Shown: in pieces, positions 47,706-60,862 of the stretch
Layout: every line of letters starts with the position of its first letter
Numbering within the stretch: the stretch's first letter is position 1
NCBI GenBank assembly: GCA_000231825.2
Contig: JH720329.1
Location: 425,118 to 489,117, forward strand
Length of the DNA stretch: 64,000 bases
Reading direction: 5' to 3'
DNA from: Tetrahymena elliotti 4EA
Lineage: Eukaryota > Ciliophora > Oligohymenophorea > Hymenostomatida > Tetrahymenidae
The notes under the pieces: generated by a model
Database searches by the model: none
What the model saw: the letters and a program-made list of their open reading frames with translations, nothing else
What the model was told of the DNA's origin: nothing
Translations under genes and position numbers: made by a program

Positions 47706-50700
47706 ATGCAATTTGTTCAAAGTATTTTTTGTTGCAAAGTGATTGCAATTTTAAGTTATTTTTAAATGATAGTTACTCTTAAATAAAGGTTTGAAGTGGA
47801 TTCAAATATCTATTAAGCTCTACCAAAATAGGTAATCACTGGTGACAATAATTAGTTATATGTAACTACATAGATGCTAATAATAGAAGATCGTTAACTA
47901 ATCATTTTTAATGGCCAAGAAAACTATATAGCAATATTTGATGAGAAAAAAAACAAAATGAATATCATAAATACAAATGAAATTGTTTACTCAATACTAC
48001 TTTTTGAAGACTAGTAACATTTATTAGCTGGAACAGTCAGCTAGGTATAACTCTACTAAATTTATTAGGATATTAATCAGAATTACTAACTTGCATTAAA
48101 GTAGGCTTTTAATGTTAATATTACTATTACTTACTTGCAGTACCTAAAGAGTTATCATACAATTATAATTTTAAGTATTGAAGGAAACATGCTTTTGTTT
48201 GATTATTTTTCTATTGGTAGTATTTCATAGAGAAATTAACTTTCATTTGAAGGATAAAATTTTTTGATAGCGTAGATATCTCAAGATGAAAGATATTTAT
48301 TTGTATGTTTAGTATTAAAAAATATAGCAATATTTTAAATTGAGATAAAAGCTAATACTGATGGAACAACAAAGCTATCTAGTCTTAATCATTTACAAGA
48401 CATATAGTCTGACTTTTGGATTGTATAAATAATTCTTTTTAAGAGCTTTATTTACTTTATAGATCCATGGCAAGGACTTTACTTTGCTGATTTATCTTCA
48501 CTATATTAAAATGGTGTTTCAGATATTTAGTCTATCAAATTAGGATTAGGAAATGTGAATTTAAGTCCAACTACATTTTGCTTGACTATTTCTAATGATG
48601 AAAAATACCTTTACTTAGGTGTTAGGTCATAAGGAATTTTAGTATATGATATTTCAACTGTTTCTAATCCTATTTTGTATTACTAAATATTTGTAGAAGG
48701 TTAACCTTACTTTTTGTTAATATCAAATAAAGGAAATACATTATATTACTCGAATTCAAATGGTCTTTACTAATATTAATAAACAAGTTTATCTTTTGTA
48801 AACGATCCACCAAATTTATATAATTCGCATAAATCAAAGAGTTTATTTGACGGACCTCCATATTACAAATGGAGATGCTAAATTTCAAAATAGTCAAATA
48901 TATTATATGCTGCATTTGATTCTGAAAAAATATAGAGATTCCAAATTATCTAGAATAGTTAAATCAAAGGAGATATTAGTCTAAAGCAAATAGATACAAT
49001 TCCATATGAACATGATGTCTCTGCTTCAACTCCTTATATCGAAACTGTTTGTTTGGATAAAAATGAAGAGTTTTTATATGTTCCAGTTACTGATGAGAAA
49101 AAAATTGTTTTGAAATATTAAATTCAAAGTCAATCTAATTTATCTACTCCTTTAAAGTATATAAAGTCATTAGAATACAGCAACGTTTAGTTTGCTGAAA
49201 CATTAACAATCAGTTAAGATAGCAAATATCTAGTGTTAGCTTATTGCATAGGAGTGATGATAGTAGATATTTAAAGGTTGGAAGTCTTATCGCTTTTAAC
49301 TATAGTGGAAATGTAAAATAATTGCTATGGAGTTGATTTTTCAAGAGACTCTAATTACATCTTCTCAACTGCTAGAAATTACGGAATATGGGTAATTGAT
49401 TCAAGAGATAAAAAAAATCCATTTATCATATCAGTGTTAAGAACTAAGGGTGCAGAAACTGTCAGAGCATCTTAATTATATGATATCATGTATTGTATGG
49501 ATGGTGTTAATGGATTGCTAATATTTGATACTTCAGTTTTGCCTGAGGTAAAAATTATAGGAAGGCTTAAGATTTAAGGATGGGCGAATGATATTGTATT
49601 TTTAAACAATGAAAATTTTGGTATCATATCAACTATGGATTTAGGTATGATATCTCTTATAAATCTTGTTGATAAAAATCATCCTTTTTTAGTTTCTAAA
49701 TTTCAAATAGGCAATCAAAATTCATTTAGTTCATGTGTTGATCCTAATATGTAATTCTTATTTATTTTGAATTCTTAGAGTGTAAGGTATTTTCCTTTTA
49801 TCAGTGATGTTAAAATTCATTATGAATTCTCCATTAAATAGAATGGATAGAAATCTTAACTAAGTGTTGTTTTAAATTAGTAAGATTTCCTTTAAGTAGG
49901 ATAAACATATGAACTTAGACTTATACCTCTTTATTAACAACCAGATTAAGAAATAACTGAAATATATTTTTTAAATTAGCATAAATAAGTTTTACCTAGT
50001 TGGATTAATTAAATCAACAAACTTTTTTTGGAAATGGCCATCCCTAAAGAAGCTATTGATTTTTCAAATAATCAAGTCATTACTTTGCTTGTGTAGAATA
50101 AAATTTCTCTTTAAAGCTCTTCTTTTATTTATAATTCTACATAATTTGAGATTTCTCAATAATTAAGTCATAGAATCTATTAGTATTTAAAAACCATTGC
50201 CTTCATAAACAGTCAAGATTTTGTAACTGATCTATTTAATTCTGAAGTTATGCTTAGTTTTAATGACTTTGGAAATGATATAACTGATCTTAATTAGTAG
50301 ACACTTGCTTTAAATTTAGTTAGAAATATTCTTTAAAACAGTATCGATTATAATCCAATCAAATTTAAAGTATAAAGTTCATTAAATTATATTATAGATA
50401 AAGATAATAAAACCTTCTCGATTCATTCTATTTCTAATTAAGTAAATATTCAGCTTTCTTTTAGCCCTAACTCTTCTTTCATTTTTGTATAGAAAGAATA
50501 TCCTAATGTGATATCATACAGAGATGATCAAAATACTACATTGAATATATAATCATCTGTAGAAAGTATGAATAATATTTTGAGAAAAACTATTTTATAT
50601 CATAGGAATCAAAATAGTTAAACTACATAAAATAATTATAAATAGGTGAAATTAACTATATCTGATAACTTGAATAGTGATATTCATTTAAGTTTTAATG

Positions 50701-53303
50701 TGGAAGAATTAATTTTTCTTAAACTGAAATAAGAAGTTAAATAGATGAAAGGGCTATAAGAATAAATTTAAAAAATATCTAATGATAACTCTTTTGCTAT
50801 TGAATCTACACTTTTGATCTAGTTTGATAAAGATAGTTTCATAGATTCTGATAATTTAACAATAAGATACTAGTTATTGATCAGCTAAAATGATGTTTAC
50901 TCCCCTATCCTAAATGAATACTTTCTTAAGTTTGATGAGTAAAATTTAAGAATAACAGGTACTCCATAAGCTTCAAATCTCTTTGACATTTTGCATTTAA
51001 GATTGGTTGTCTCAAACGGATACAATAAGTTAGATTGTGATTTTTATATTAAAATATATAAAATTTCTTTGGCTTATTTATTAAATCTATTGCTGAAATA
51101 TGTTGGACCAGTTGCATTTGTATTAGGAATATATAGGTATAAAAGCTATTTTTTAAATATCATTCTTAAAAATAAAACATTTTACAGTCATGAAGTAGCT
51201 TAAGTTAACAGAATTTACAGAAAAAAAATTACTTTAATAGAAAATGAGTTAACTCAAGCTCATATGTTTTTGAATAAGTTTTTGAACTAAAATATCTCAG
51301 AAAGAACTTACATTTAAAAGAAATATTTTTAAAATTATTTTGATTTAAATTCGTTTGCTTCTGTTGGTTAAGACAATATGATTTCTAGTCCAATTATTTC
51401 TAATAAAAATATATTTACGACAAAATAAACTTAACTTAATTCTATTTAATTTTACAAAAAATAGGATAACAAAAATCAGCAACATAAAATTTAAGATATT
51501 AAAAAAAGTTATCAACATAATTTTAAAAAAAGTACTCTTGTTGTTAAAAGTATTAAAAAAGCTACTAAATTTAGAAAAAGTAAACATGCTAAAAGTTAAT
51601 AAAAAAATATTTCATTACATTATTCAAATCTTTATAGCTTTAAATAATAAAAGAATGATTTATTAGATAATAAAGAAGTAAAAAGGCTTAGTGAAGTAGA
51701 AGAAAAGATAATATTAGAATATAAAACAATTCTAAAAGAAACTAAATAAAATAAATTTTTACACTCTGATTTGATTTTTAGACTGTGTTACTCTCATCCT
51801 TAAGAAGTTAACAATTTCCTTTAATCAAATAATTAAAGTTCTCAATTTTTTCATGGGATAAAAAATTTAAATATTAAAATAAGTTCAGATGAGTTATTTT
51901 CTGAAATGGTTTAAAATGATGTATCTATTAAATTCTAAGGAGATATTCTAACAATATCAGACTTTAAGAAAGAATATTCAAATAAAATGAGTAGATTTAA
52001 TTATTGTTTAAATGCAAAAGTAGTGGAATACCTTCTCTCAAAAGATATCAGAACACAAACTATTTATTCTTACTTAAAAGAATTTTCAAAAACATAAATG
52101 AATTTTACTGATAACGATTGGTACAAAGAATATGTTAACATTATACCTACTAATGAAAAAGACTCTTGTGGAATGCATATTCCTTTTTCTGATATCTAAA
52201 TTAGAGAAAGTAATATTTTAAACTGTTTAGGTCATTTAGATTTATATATTTCTAAATATCAAATTTTTGATGACATTTGGTAGTATGGAATAAGTCCTGT
52301 ACTCCTGAAACAAGCACTCATTTTTGATTCTTTAGGTTTATTAAATACTAAATCTACTAAAATACAGCTACACTAATCAAAAGGAGAATCTATTTTTATA
52401 TAATAATAACAAATATTTTCTGTAGAAGCTTTTAAATTAAAGAAGTAGAATAAATTAAATTTCCTCAAAAAAATATTAAATTTAGAATATGAAAGATTAC
52501 CAATATCAAAATATTAATCACTACCTAATTGGATTCAGTTAGATTGTAAAAATGGAATTATAATTCTAGAAGGAATTCCATCTTGCTAAGACTAAGAAGA
52601 AATCCTGATTAGGATATATAATATTAAAAACTGCATCATAATGTAATTTCTTTTGAAAATTATTGATGACTAATCTGAAAAACAAGCAACAAAATTAAAC
52701 ATTCCATTATTTCCTATCAATTTTTAAACAGATTTTAAAAAATAAATACCAAAATAGTTAACCAATAACTCAGTATTTGTTAATATCTCAAATTTAAAAG
52801 AAGATGTATCAGATAAAATCATTTAAATCTAAAATTCGTAATTAAAGTTAAACCTCTTAACAGGTAAATTTAATAAATCTATTGAATAAAAAAGTATTGA
52901 TTAAATTAGACAATATGATACTTCCCTTTAAAGTATATTTAACTTTCCTAATAAAGAAAATAAGCTTTTCGTAGACTCATTCCAACAACCAACAATTGAA
53001 TAATAAGATTTTGCAAATAATTTTTCAGATCAACTTGAAAAATTACATAAATAGGGAACCTAAATCTAGTTAATCTAAAGACAAAATAAAAAATATTTAA
53101 AAGATAGTTAATATTTACATAAATCTAAATTATTATCAAGAATTCATAAATATTACAATTAAAAAGATCAAGATTAATATTTATAGCCAGATATTGATTA
53201 AATGGATCAAAGTAGTGCTTAATACAGTGAAAATAAAATTCATATCTAACTAAATAATACTTAATCTATACCAAATCCTTTTTCTAGATCAAGATTTTTT
53301 TGA
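47706..53303 (+). CDS. Giant surface protein B: propeller-like N-half, cadg motifs, one TM (single exon, 1865 aa)
   Basis: ATG 47706 to TGA 53301-53303 is one uninterrupted frame of 1866 codons. It is a paralogue of the protein at 33540-40251 in order and motifs. After a hydrophobic start (IFCCKVIAILSYFQMIV) come propeller-like units (KYLYLGVRSQGILVYDI, YIFSTARNYGIWVID, YCMDGVNGLLIFDT). Cadg signatures HKQVLPSWINQ and NLRITGTPQASNLFD follow. The membrane segment is LLKYVGPVAFVLGIY, then a conserved block DWYKEYVNIIPTNEKD with GMHIPFSD, a further cadg-like LPNWIQLDCKNGIIILEGIP, and a Gln-rich tail. It lacks the intron found in protein A. A surface receptor or adhesion function is inferred. Confidence 0.85.
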
Positions 53304-53608
53304 TCATTTTTTTATACAAATTTTTTTTGTCAACTACCCTTATTTATCTTTTATTTACCACAACACCTTATTTGTAACAAGGTATTAAAATAACTGAATA
53401 GCTATATTCTAAAATTGCAATGACCATATTTCCTAAAATTCTTTATTATTCGTTTTTTCCAAAATAATTGTATGGTAGGTAGTATTGATTTTTTTACAAA
53501 TAGTTTTCTATTTTTATTTGAAATTCATAATATCATATTTAGAATCTTATTTAAATACTTATTCTAGTTTACTTTTATTTTTGGCTATTTACTGAATATT
53601 TTTTTAAA
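53304..53608. other. Short intergenic spacer
   Basis: About 300 bp of A/T-rich DNA with no gene seen; it includes cacaacaccttatttgtaacaagg near 53360. Confidence 0.4.
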
Positions 53609-54115
53609 ATGAAAATAAAATTGTCAAAATTATTAATTTTTCAAATTTTAAGTGTTTTTTTCTCATTTTTATTAACTCTTTGGGATAAATTTCATAATAC
53701 ATATTAAGGATATACTAAATGCCTAATGTTTTAAATATTCTTTGTATATAGTGAAATTTGATATTTCTGAAATAAGTCTATCTTAAATAAGATTTCTGAG
53801 ATCTGCTAACCTTCTCCATCTGGTATCACTAACGTTTAGGAATTCCAAATAGTAAATACTGTATTCAACTGTGTTATTCAAAAAGCTATGTCACTTCCTC
53901 TCCTTGAATTTATTCTTGAATTAATCTTTTGCGATTCACAATAAATTTAAGAAGACTTAAAGAATTTGAATATTGCGATACAAGACTCTCTCAACTCCAT
54001 TGTCAATGATTTATAAAAATTAAAAATTCTTAAATTGAATAAGTCTTCTTAAGTTACATCTTATAATGAACATAGCTATGACACTAGATCTCTTTAACCT
54101 CCATAATATTTATGA
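53609..54115 (+). CDS. Small protein with N-terminal hydrophobic segment (2 exons, 157 aa)
   Basis: Exons 53609-53743 and 53777-54115 with a 33-nt GT...AG intron, the shortest I place here; both exon lengths are multiples of three. The start LSKLLIFQILSVFFSFLLTL is a signal peptide or anchor. The remainder is helical with four Cys (for example EICQPSPSGI, FNCVIQKAMSLPLLEFILE, IFCDSQQ), then a Gln/Ser tail. Codon use in exon 2 is less AT-rich than its surroundings, supporting real coding. No family recognised. It sits between giant protein B and histidine kinase 3, all on the plus strand. Confidence 0.6.
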
Positions 54116-54935
54116 ACACAAATAAATAAAATTTTTTATGTTACTGTTTTGTTGTATAAGCTTCTATGTTTCTTCATTAAGTATATAAATACATAAAATT
54201 ATTATAGATGCTCATTACTACCATAAAACTTAGAAAAACTTACTTTGTTAGATTTTATATTATTGGCTATTTTAAAAAAACTATTATTGATAAGGTATTT
54301 TATTGAAATAAAAGAAAAAAAATAGTTATTCAGGCTATATTTTTTTTTCGTCTAACCTTAATATTTATAATTGAATTTTTGATTTATGTAAATTATAAAC
54401 AATCTTTCATAATATAAATGTATTTTTGATTTAATCCTTCTAATTGCATAACAGAAGAAGGGTGTTATATGAAACATTAAATTTCCAATTCAATAAAGCA
54501 AAAAAAGAATAACTATTTATTTAAGTAATTTATTTCTAACAAATACAAGAATAAAATTCTATCTATTAAGCATAGAGAGTAATTTAAGACATTTGGTTAT
54601 CATAAATGAGATCATTTTTAGGATTAAAATGCCTTATTTTATTTAAGAGCATTAATAAATTTATTTATGCTAACATACAACAAAATTTTTTCATAATCAA
54701 CTTGAATTTAATTTATTAAAAAAGAATAAAATTTAAAAATCTGAGGCTTTGATAGATAGAAATGAAAGAAAATAATTGTCTAAGTAGAACTAACAAAAAA
54801 TATAAATAAATAACATTTGAATAACTTTGTTAAGAAATTAATTTGTGAATTTTCATTAAGTTTTAATTTTTTATGTATTTTGTGTGAAATTTATTTTGAT
54901 AAATAAATTATCAGTAGACTTTCAATTATTTATTG
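54116..54935. other. Intergenic region before kinase 3
   Basis: About 820 bp of A/T-rich DNA. No open frame beyond short chance ones. It contains the 3' end of the small gene and the promoter of kinase 3. Confidence 0.4.
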
Positions 54936-57900
54936 ATGATGATGACTATATCAAAAAATTAAAATATGTAACCTTCTTTTTAAAGTAAACATATTTAAGA
55001 GAGTATTAACTCAGAGAAATGTGCTGAATTCTTGAAGAAAGCTAACAATTTATTGATGAATACTATAATTTTTATTGTAGGATCATTATCTTTAAAGCAA
55101 GGTGAATATATTTTAGGATGTTTAATTTTGATATCCAGTCTGGTTTCTTTAATAATCAATTATTTGTTTAAAAAAAATGGATTAATAACATAAAATAATT
55201 ATATTAATATGAGGAAAAAGTAAATAAGTAAATCTCTAAAAACTTAAATTTTATTTATTATAGCCGCTGCAAATTTTGCAGCCATCTGTATATCAATTTT
55301 TGAATTCCTTATAAAAATTTAAGACAATTAAAGTCAAGCTATAAATATTACTCTTTTCTTATAGATCTATCTGATAGCTATATAATAAAAAATATAATAA
55401 TTAAAACTAGCTTTAATATGGATATTATTGATACAGACTTATGTTCTAGTGAGATTGCAAATTATTTTTAATTTTGATACCTTAAATTTGGTATTTAATG
55501 TCTTTTACTATTTATTTTCTATCTCGTTTTTCAATAATCGAATCAATAACTCACTTCAATGTTAGAGTGTAATTTAGTAATAATAAACAAATGAGTAGTA
55601 AAATTTTCTTCTTAGCTTATATAAGAGTATACTAGGAATCATTCCTGAAGGATTAGCTGTAATTAATAAAGATTAAAAGTTGCTTTATGCAAATCCTACT
55701 CTAAAAAAGATATTATAATCTAATAAAAAGACAGAAGTACTTTAAATTCTATTAAATCTTGGCAATTAAAAAATAACATAACAATAGCAAGTACCTAATA
55801 GTTTGCCAATAAATAGTAAGGAAACAACTTAAAATATTTTGAATTAAAATCTAGTTCTAGAAAAAGAAACTTAAATTGTAAAAGAGGAACAATCTTAATT
55901 TAGTTAAAATATCAATGAATAAAACACCTTATAAAAATAAACTAGTAACTAAAAAAAATAAAATTTACCAAATTATGAAATTAATGAGAAAGAAGAAATT
56001 ATGTTATAAAATAAATAGAATGAATAAAAAATAGAAAATTATGATTTTGAAGGAATATCGAGTGCTCATAGCAAATACAATGATTATAGCATACTAAATT
56101 AAAACATAGATTTTAAAATATCAGATTCAAGCAGATTATATAGAGAATCATAAAGGTTGCTGAAAGAATCAGGACATCATATGAATGATACAAATTTAGC
56201 ATCATTTAATTCTTAAAATAAGAATTTAGTAAACATAAGTTAATTTGCATAATCAGAAGATGATTCAATAAAAGGTAGGTTAAGGTCTGTTAGCCATGAT
56301 AAGAAACAAGAAAATACATTACATAGTTTTTATTCTTTGAAATAAACAAAGAAAGTTAAAAAACAAATAAGAAGAGAAAATTCATATAACAGGGGAAAAG
56401 TAAAATAATTTTATCTTTTTTATGAATCATTTTCAAATTAATTAATCATAAAAGGGAAAGCCCTAAATAAACTACCAGAGTACTTTGCAAAGTGTAAATC
56501 AAGTTTATAGTGATTAAAGTGATATTATTTCTTATCAAGGATTTGGGATTTAGGTTGATAGAAACAATTAAGCATCTGATTTTTTCAAATCTGAAACAAT
56601 TTTAATTGAATCAATGAGAAATGTTAAATAAGATGAATTATAGTTATCTTAAAATTAAAATATGCTCGAAAAAAGACAAAACTCCATTAGATCATTAAGA
56701 AAGTAAGATTCATAAGGAATTTCAAGGAATTATTATGTACAAAAAAAGACTAATTCGTTTAAGAATAATAAATTTAGAATATAAAACAGTTTAAAGTCAA
56801 AATAAAATAGCCCAAATCATTAATAATTATAGAATAACATCAGTATTTTCAATAAAAATAAGTCATTATAAGAGAATTTGCAATTTGATAAAATTTTAGA
56901 AGATGAAGAAGAAAAAAAAGAATCAAATTCAAATTGTCTAACATAATAATAATTTGAAGATGAAGTTTAAAGAAATTTAAAAATTAAAAAAAACAGTTAA
57001 TTCATGTTATCATCTTCAAATTCGAATAATCAATAAAATAAATATTATAATGATTCATTAGTGTGTAGCCCTTAATTTTTAGAGGAGAGGACAGTAAGGA
57101 ATTCAAGAAACTCGTCAAGCTTTAAGCTGAAAGTCAACATCAAATGTAATTTTTAAATAAATTTTATCATAATTTTGCTTGCTTCGAATTATTAAATTTG
57201 AAAGAAAATAATTTTTTTATTTAAAATAGAAAGTAAAATTTAAGATAAAGAGACCCAGGGTTAAATAGTTGTTAAGAAGACTGATGTTAAAAGTATAATA
57301 TAAAATTTGCTATAACTAGATTCTTAAACAAAGAAAGACTAAACAAGTTAACAAATTTCTGAAAAAGAGAAAAAGGATTCAAAGGTTTAAAATGTTGATA
57401 ACTCAAAGGTTGAATAGGGTTATCAAAAGTAAACTTCATTTTCAAAGTGTGTTTAAAAATAGAATGAAAATAATTTAAATTACTTTCAACAAACAGACAC
57501 AAAGGCTAAAATGCAAGTAAAATTAGCTATTTATCACTCATATTCTTATTAAAATTTTTATTAAAAAAAGGTTAAGTTTTAGAATTAAGATTTGATTTTA
57601 TAGTTCTTATAAGTCGATGCTATGGTTTCAGATGAGAAAAAAGATCCCCTTGTATTAATTATAGTACAAGATTTATGGTAAGATCTCTATCAAAAAAAAG
57701 CTTAAGATACATAAAAAGATAAGATGAGAATATTTGCAAGTTTATCTCATGAACTAAGAACCCCTTTAAATTGTTCGATATCAATGCTTGAAGTTATTCG
57801 AGAAGATATTGAGAATATTAACCCAAGATTAATAGAAGAATATCTAAATCCAGCTTTATTTTCCAATAAGCTTTTACTTAACTAAATTAATGATTTACTT

Positions 57901-60077
57901 GATTACGTTTAAATGGATAGTGGGAAGTTTAAGTATTCTTTCTATGAGTTTAATATTTTAAATTTATTTACTGACTGTAAAAGGCTAATAAATATGCAAG
58001 CTAAATTAAAGAATATAGAAATTAAAATAAGCATAGGCAAGCAGGTACCAGAAACTATAAGCTCTGATCCAAACAGAATAAGATAAATACTTCTTAATTT
58101 TCTTTCCAACTCTTTGAAATTTACAAAAAAAGGATATATAGAAATTGGAATAACTATGTTTGATATCTAAAGAGGATTGTTAAAGGTATTTGTTAAAGAC
58201 ACAGGAATTGGTATAACAAAAGAAAATCTAGAAACTATCTTTGATTTTTGTGCAAAAGTAAGGAATTTGTTTTTCAAATTGTGTGAAATTAAATAAAAAA
58301 TATTTTTATTATTAAAATAATTAAGGTAAATTATAATCAGAAAGATTAACATTTAAATAGACAGGGTTGTGGATTAGGATTAACTATATCTAATTCAATA
58401 GCTAAAGGTTTAGTAAAAAATAATGCTGAAAATGATTGTGGGATTAAAGTAGAATCAGAATACGGCTATGGATCGGTCTTTAGTATACTGATCTAAGATA
58501 TGTCAATAAATTCGTAATTCTAAAAAGAAGATACTACATAACAACCTTAACATAATCATTCTATTTTAGATAAATAATCTGAAAAATAGTTCTAAAGTGA
58601 TCTCTTTAGTTAAAAGCAATACTCATATTCTATAAAAAGTAATTTTAATTTGTAGGCTTAAAGTGAGGAGCTTGGATTAAGCAGATAGATCAAACAAAAA
58701 TTTCCTGCTTAATCAGAGTGTGTTTACTCATTGAATGAGCAGAGCAATAGTTTCATGAGTGATAATTCAAAGCAATAAATGAGAAACGATATTAGTTTTA
58801 ATGGAAGTTTTATAATCAATAATAATAATAATAGAATGGAAGAAATATAAGAAGAACCTATTTAACACAGAAAATCAAATTAAAATATAATAGATTCTTC
58901 AGTAATTGTTGAAATTGATGAAGATAATAAAAAAGATTTCAAAATAAACTCCAATTTAAAGATCCATAGTTATTCTCAAAGATTTGAGGAATTAGAAGAA
59001 AGAAACAAATAAAATGAAATTAATAAGTCATCAAACTCAGGACCAGATATATAAAGCTTGAGGTATATTTATGTAGATAACGTTGAACATCAAGTTGGTT
59101 TAAATGGTCATTCAAAGTCAAAAATAACTTTATCTAATTAAAATCTGAAAAAGTTTAAAAGCACGAAGCATTCACCTATGAAAATACAAAGTTTTGAAAT
59201 GAGGACTTTTAATTTTAGAAGTACAGGAGAAATAAATGATAAGTTAGACAAAATATAAAGTATTAAAATTGAAGAAGAATTACCAGAAATTAAGAAGCAT
59301 TCTTCAGAATTAAATACACATGAAAAAAATTCTAAGGCTTATTTTAATAATTTAAACACTAAATTTAAAACTTAAAATACTCCCTTATTTGAAAATTTTG
59401 ATAAACCTTCTAAAGAATAAGAAGGTTTTACATCATATGTTGGGCTAAGTAGGTTTTTAGATATTTAGCAATCTTAAAAAAATATTTCTTCATAGGTTTT
59501 AGATTAATAATAAGAGGAATAAATTTAATCTAATAAAGAGGTTTAGAGCAACCAAGATACATTTTAACAGATAAATAACATAAATAATATCTTAGATTCT
59601 AATTTAGACCCATAAGAAATCGTGCATTTAATCAAGTAATTTAATCAAATTTAGAAAAAATGTGGATGTCCATAAATTATGGTAGTTGATGACAACTAAT
59701 TTAATACTTATGCACTCTCTAAAATTTTGGGATAATATTATTTTACTTTTCTGTGTTTATCAGATGGTTTCTCAGCTATAGAAGAAGTAGAATCTCTTTA
59801 TAAAAAGAACTGCTGTAAGGCTCCAAAAATTATATTTATGGATATTGATATGCCTATGAAAGACGGTTATCAAACAGCTGTTGAAATTAACTAATTTTAT
59901 GAATCTATATCTTTACCTCCTTTATTATAGCCTATCATAATTGCATGCACAGCATATGTAGGATAAGAAGATGTAGAGGCTTCTATGTAATCTGGTATGA
60001 GAGATTTTATTAACAAGCCCATCCTAAAAAATGGTTTTGAGTCTTTAATAGTGAACTGGAAAAGCAAATTCTTTTGA
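54936..60077 (+). CDS. Membrane hybrid histidine kinase 3 (5 exons, 1626 aa)
   Basis: Exons 54936-56399, 56455-57145, 57230-57516, 57571-58257 and 58326-60077 total 4881 nt. It starts with three consecutive ATG codons (first chosen). Hydrophobic segments include FIVGSLSLKQGEYILGCLIL and ILFIIAAANFAAICISIF. The PAS-like motif is SILGIIPEGLAVINKDQKLL, and the linker island SDIISYQGFG. HisKA has FASLSHELRTPLNCS (His874), the N-box DPNRIRQILLNFLSNSLKFT, G1 DTGIGIT and G2 GCGLGLTISN. The second linker contains QEGFTSYVGL. The receiver (about 1488-1622) has VVDDNQFN, Asp1549 in FMDIDMPMKDGYQ, ACTAY and FINKPI. The introns before and inside the ATPase region match kinases 1 and 2. It appears closer to kinase 2 in the PAS and linker motifs. 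Confidence 0.93.
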
Positions 60078-60862
60078 ATAAAAATCATTTAAAAACAAAT
60101 AAAAAATTTCAAATTTGCTGTTTGATGAAAATAAATTAACTGTTAATAAATCAACAACATTTTTTTCAACACCACATTTATAAAAATATATAAAAGATTA
60201 TTTATTAAATAGCTAAAACCAAATATTAAAAATAATCTAATTGAATTTAGATCTAAATAAATATTCTTCAAAATTCAAATTATTTTATTTAGTTATTGCA
60301 AAACTTAGTTTTCATTTTTACTGTAAAATGATTGAAAATGCTAAAAAAAGATATATTAATTTATTAATTTTTAAGAAAAAAATACATTTTAATTAAATTT
60401 AAAAATAAATATCTGATGTAATCCAATAGTTTTTTCAAAATGAAGGTTTTTAAAATAAATTTAAGCTCAATAAAAATAAATAATTTAAATTTTTGTTTCA
60501 AAGAATTTTAAATTTTAAGGGGATTTCACAAAAATTAGGATCTATTTGGAAATTAATTTTTAATTAAAAATATAAAAGTACTATTATTAATTTAATAAAA
60601 TAATGAAATTAAAGAATACTTTTTTATCAATATTTTTTTATAGGTTATTTTATTTATTTACTAAAATTTGTTTTAATACAATCTAAATATTTAAAAACAA
60701 AATTAATTTGAGTTTATGTAAATATCAAATTAATAGATAAGGCTAAAAATTTAATAAAATATCACTGAGATAAAAAAAATATAAGATTATTTTTTATATT
60801 AATATGAAGAACACAAAATGTTAACTCTGTAAATATGATAAAAATATTTATTTAATAAGTAA
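60078..60862. other. Spacer between convergent genes
   Basis: Very AT-rich, holding the 3' UTRs of kinase 3 (plus) and the helical-protein gene (minus). No gene, no obvious structure. Confidence 0.4.
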
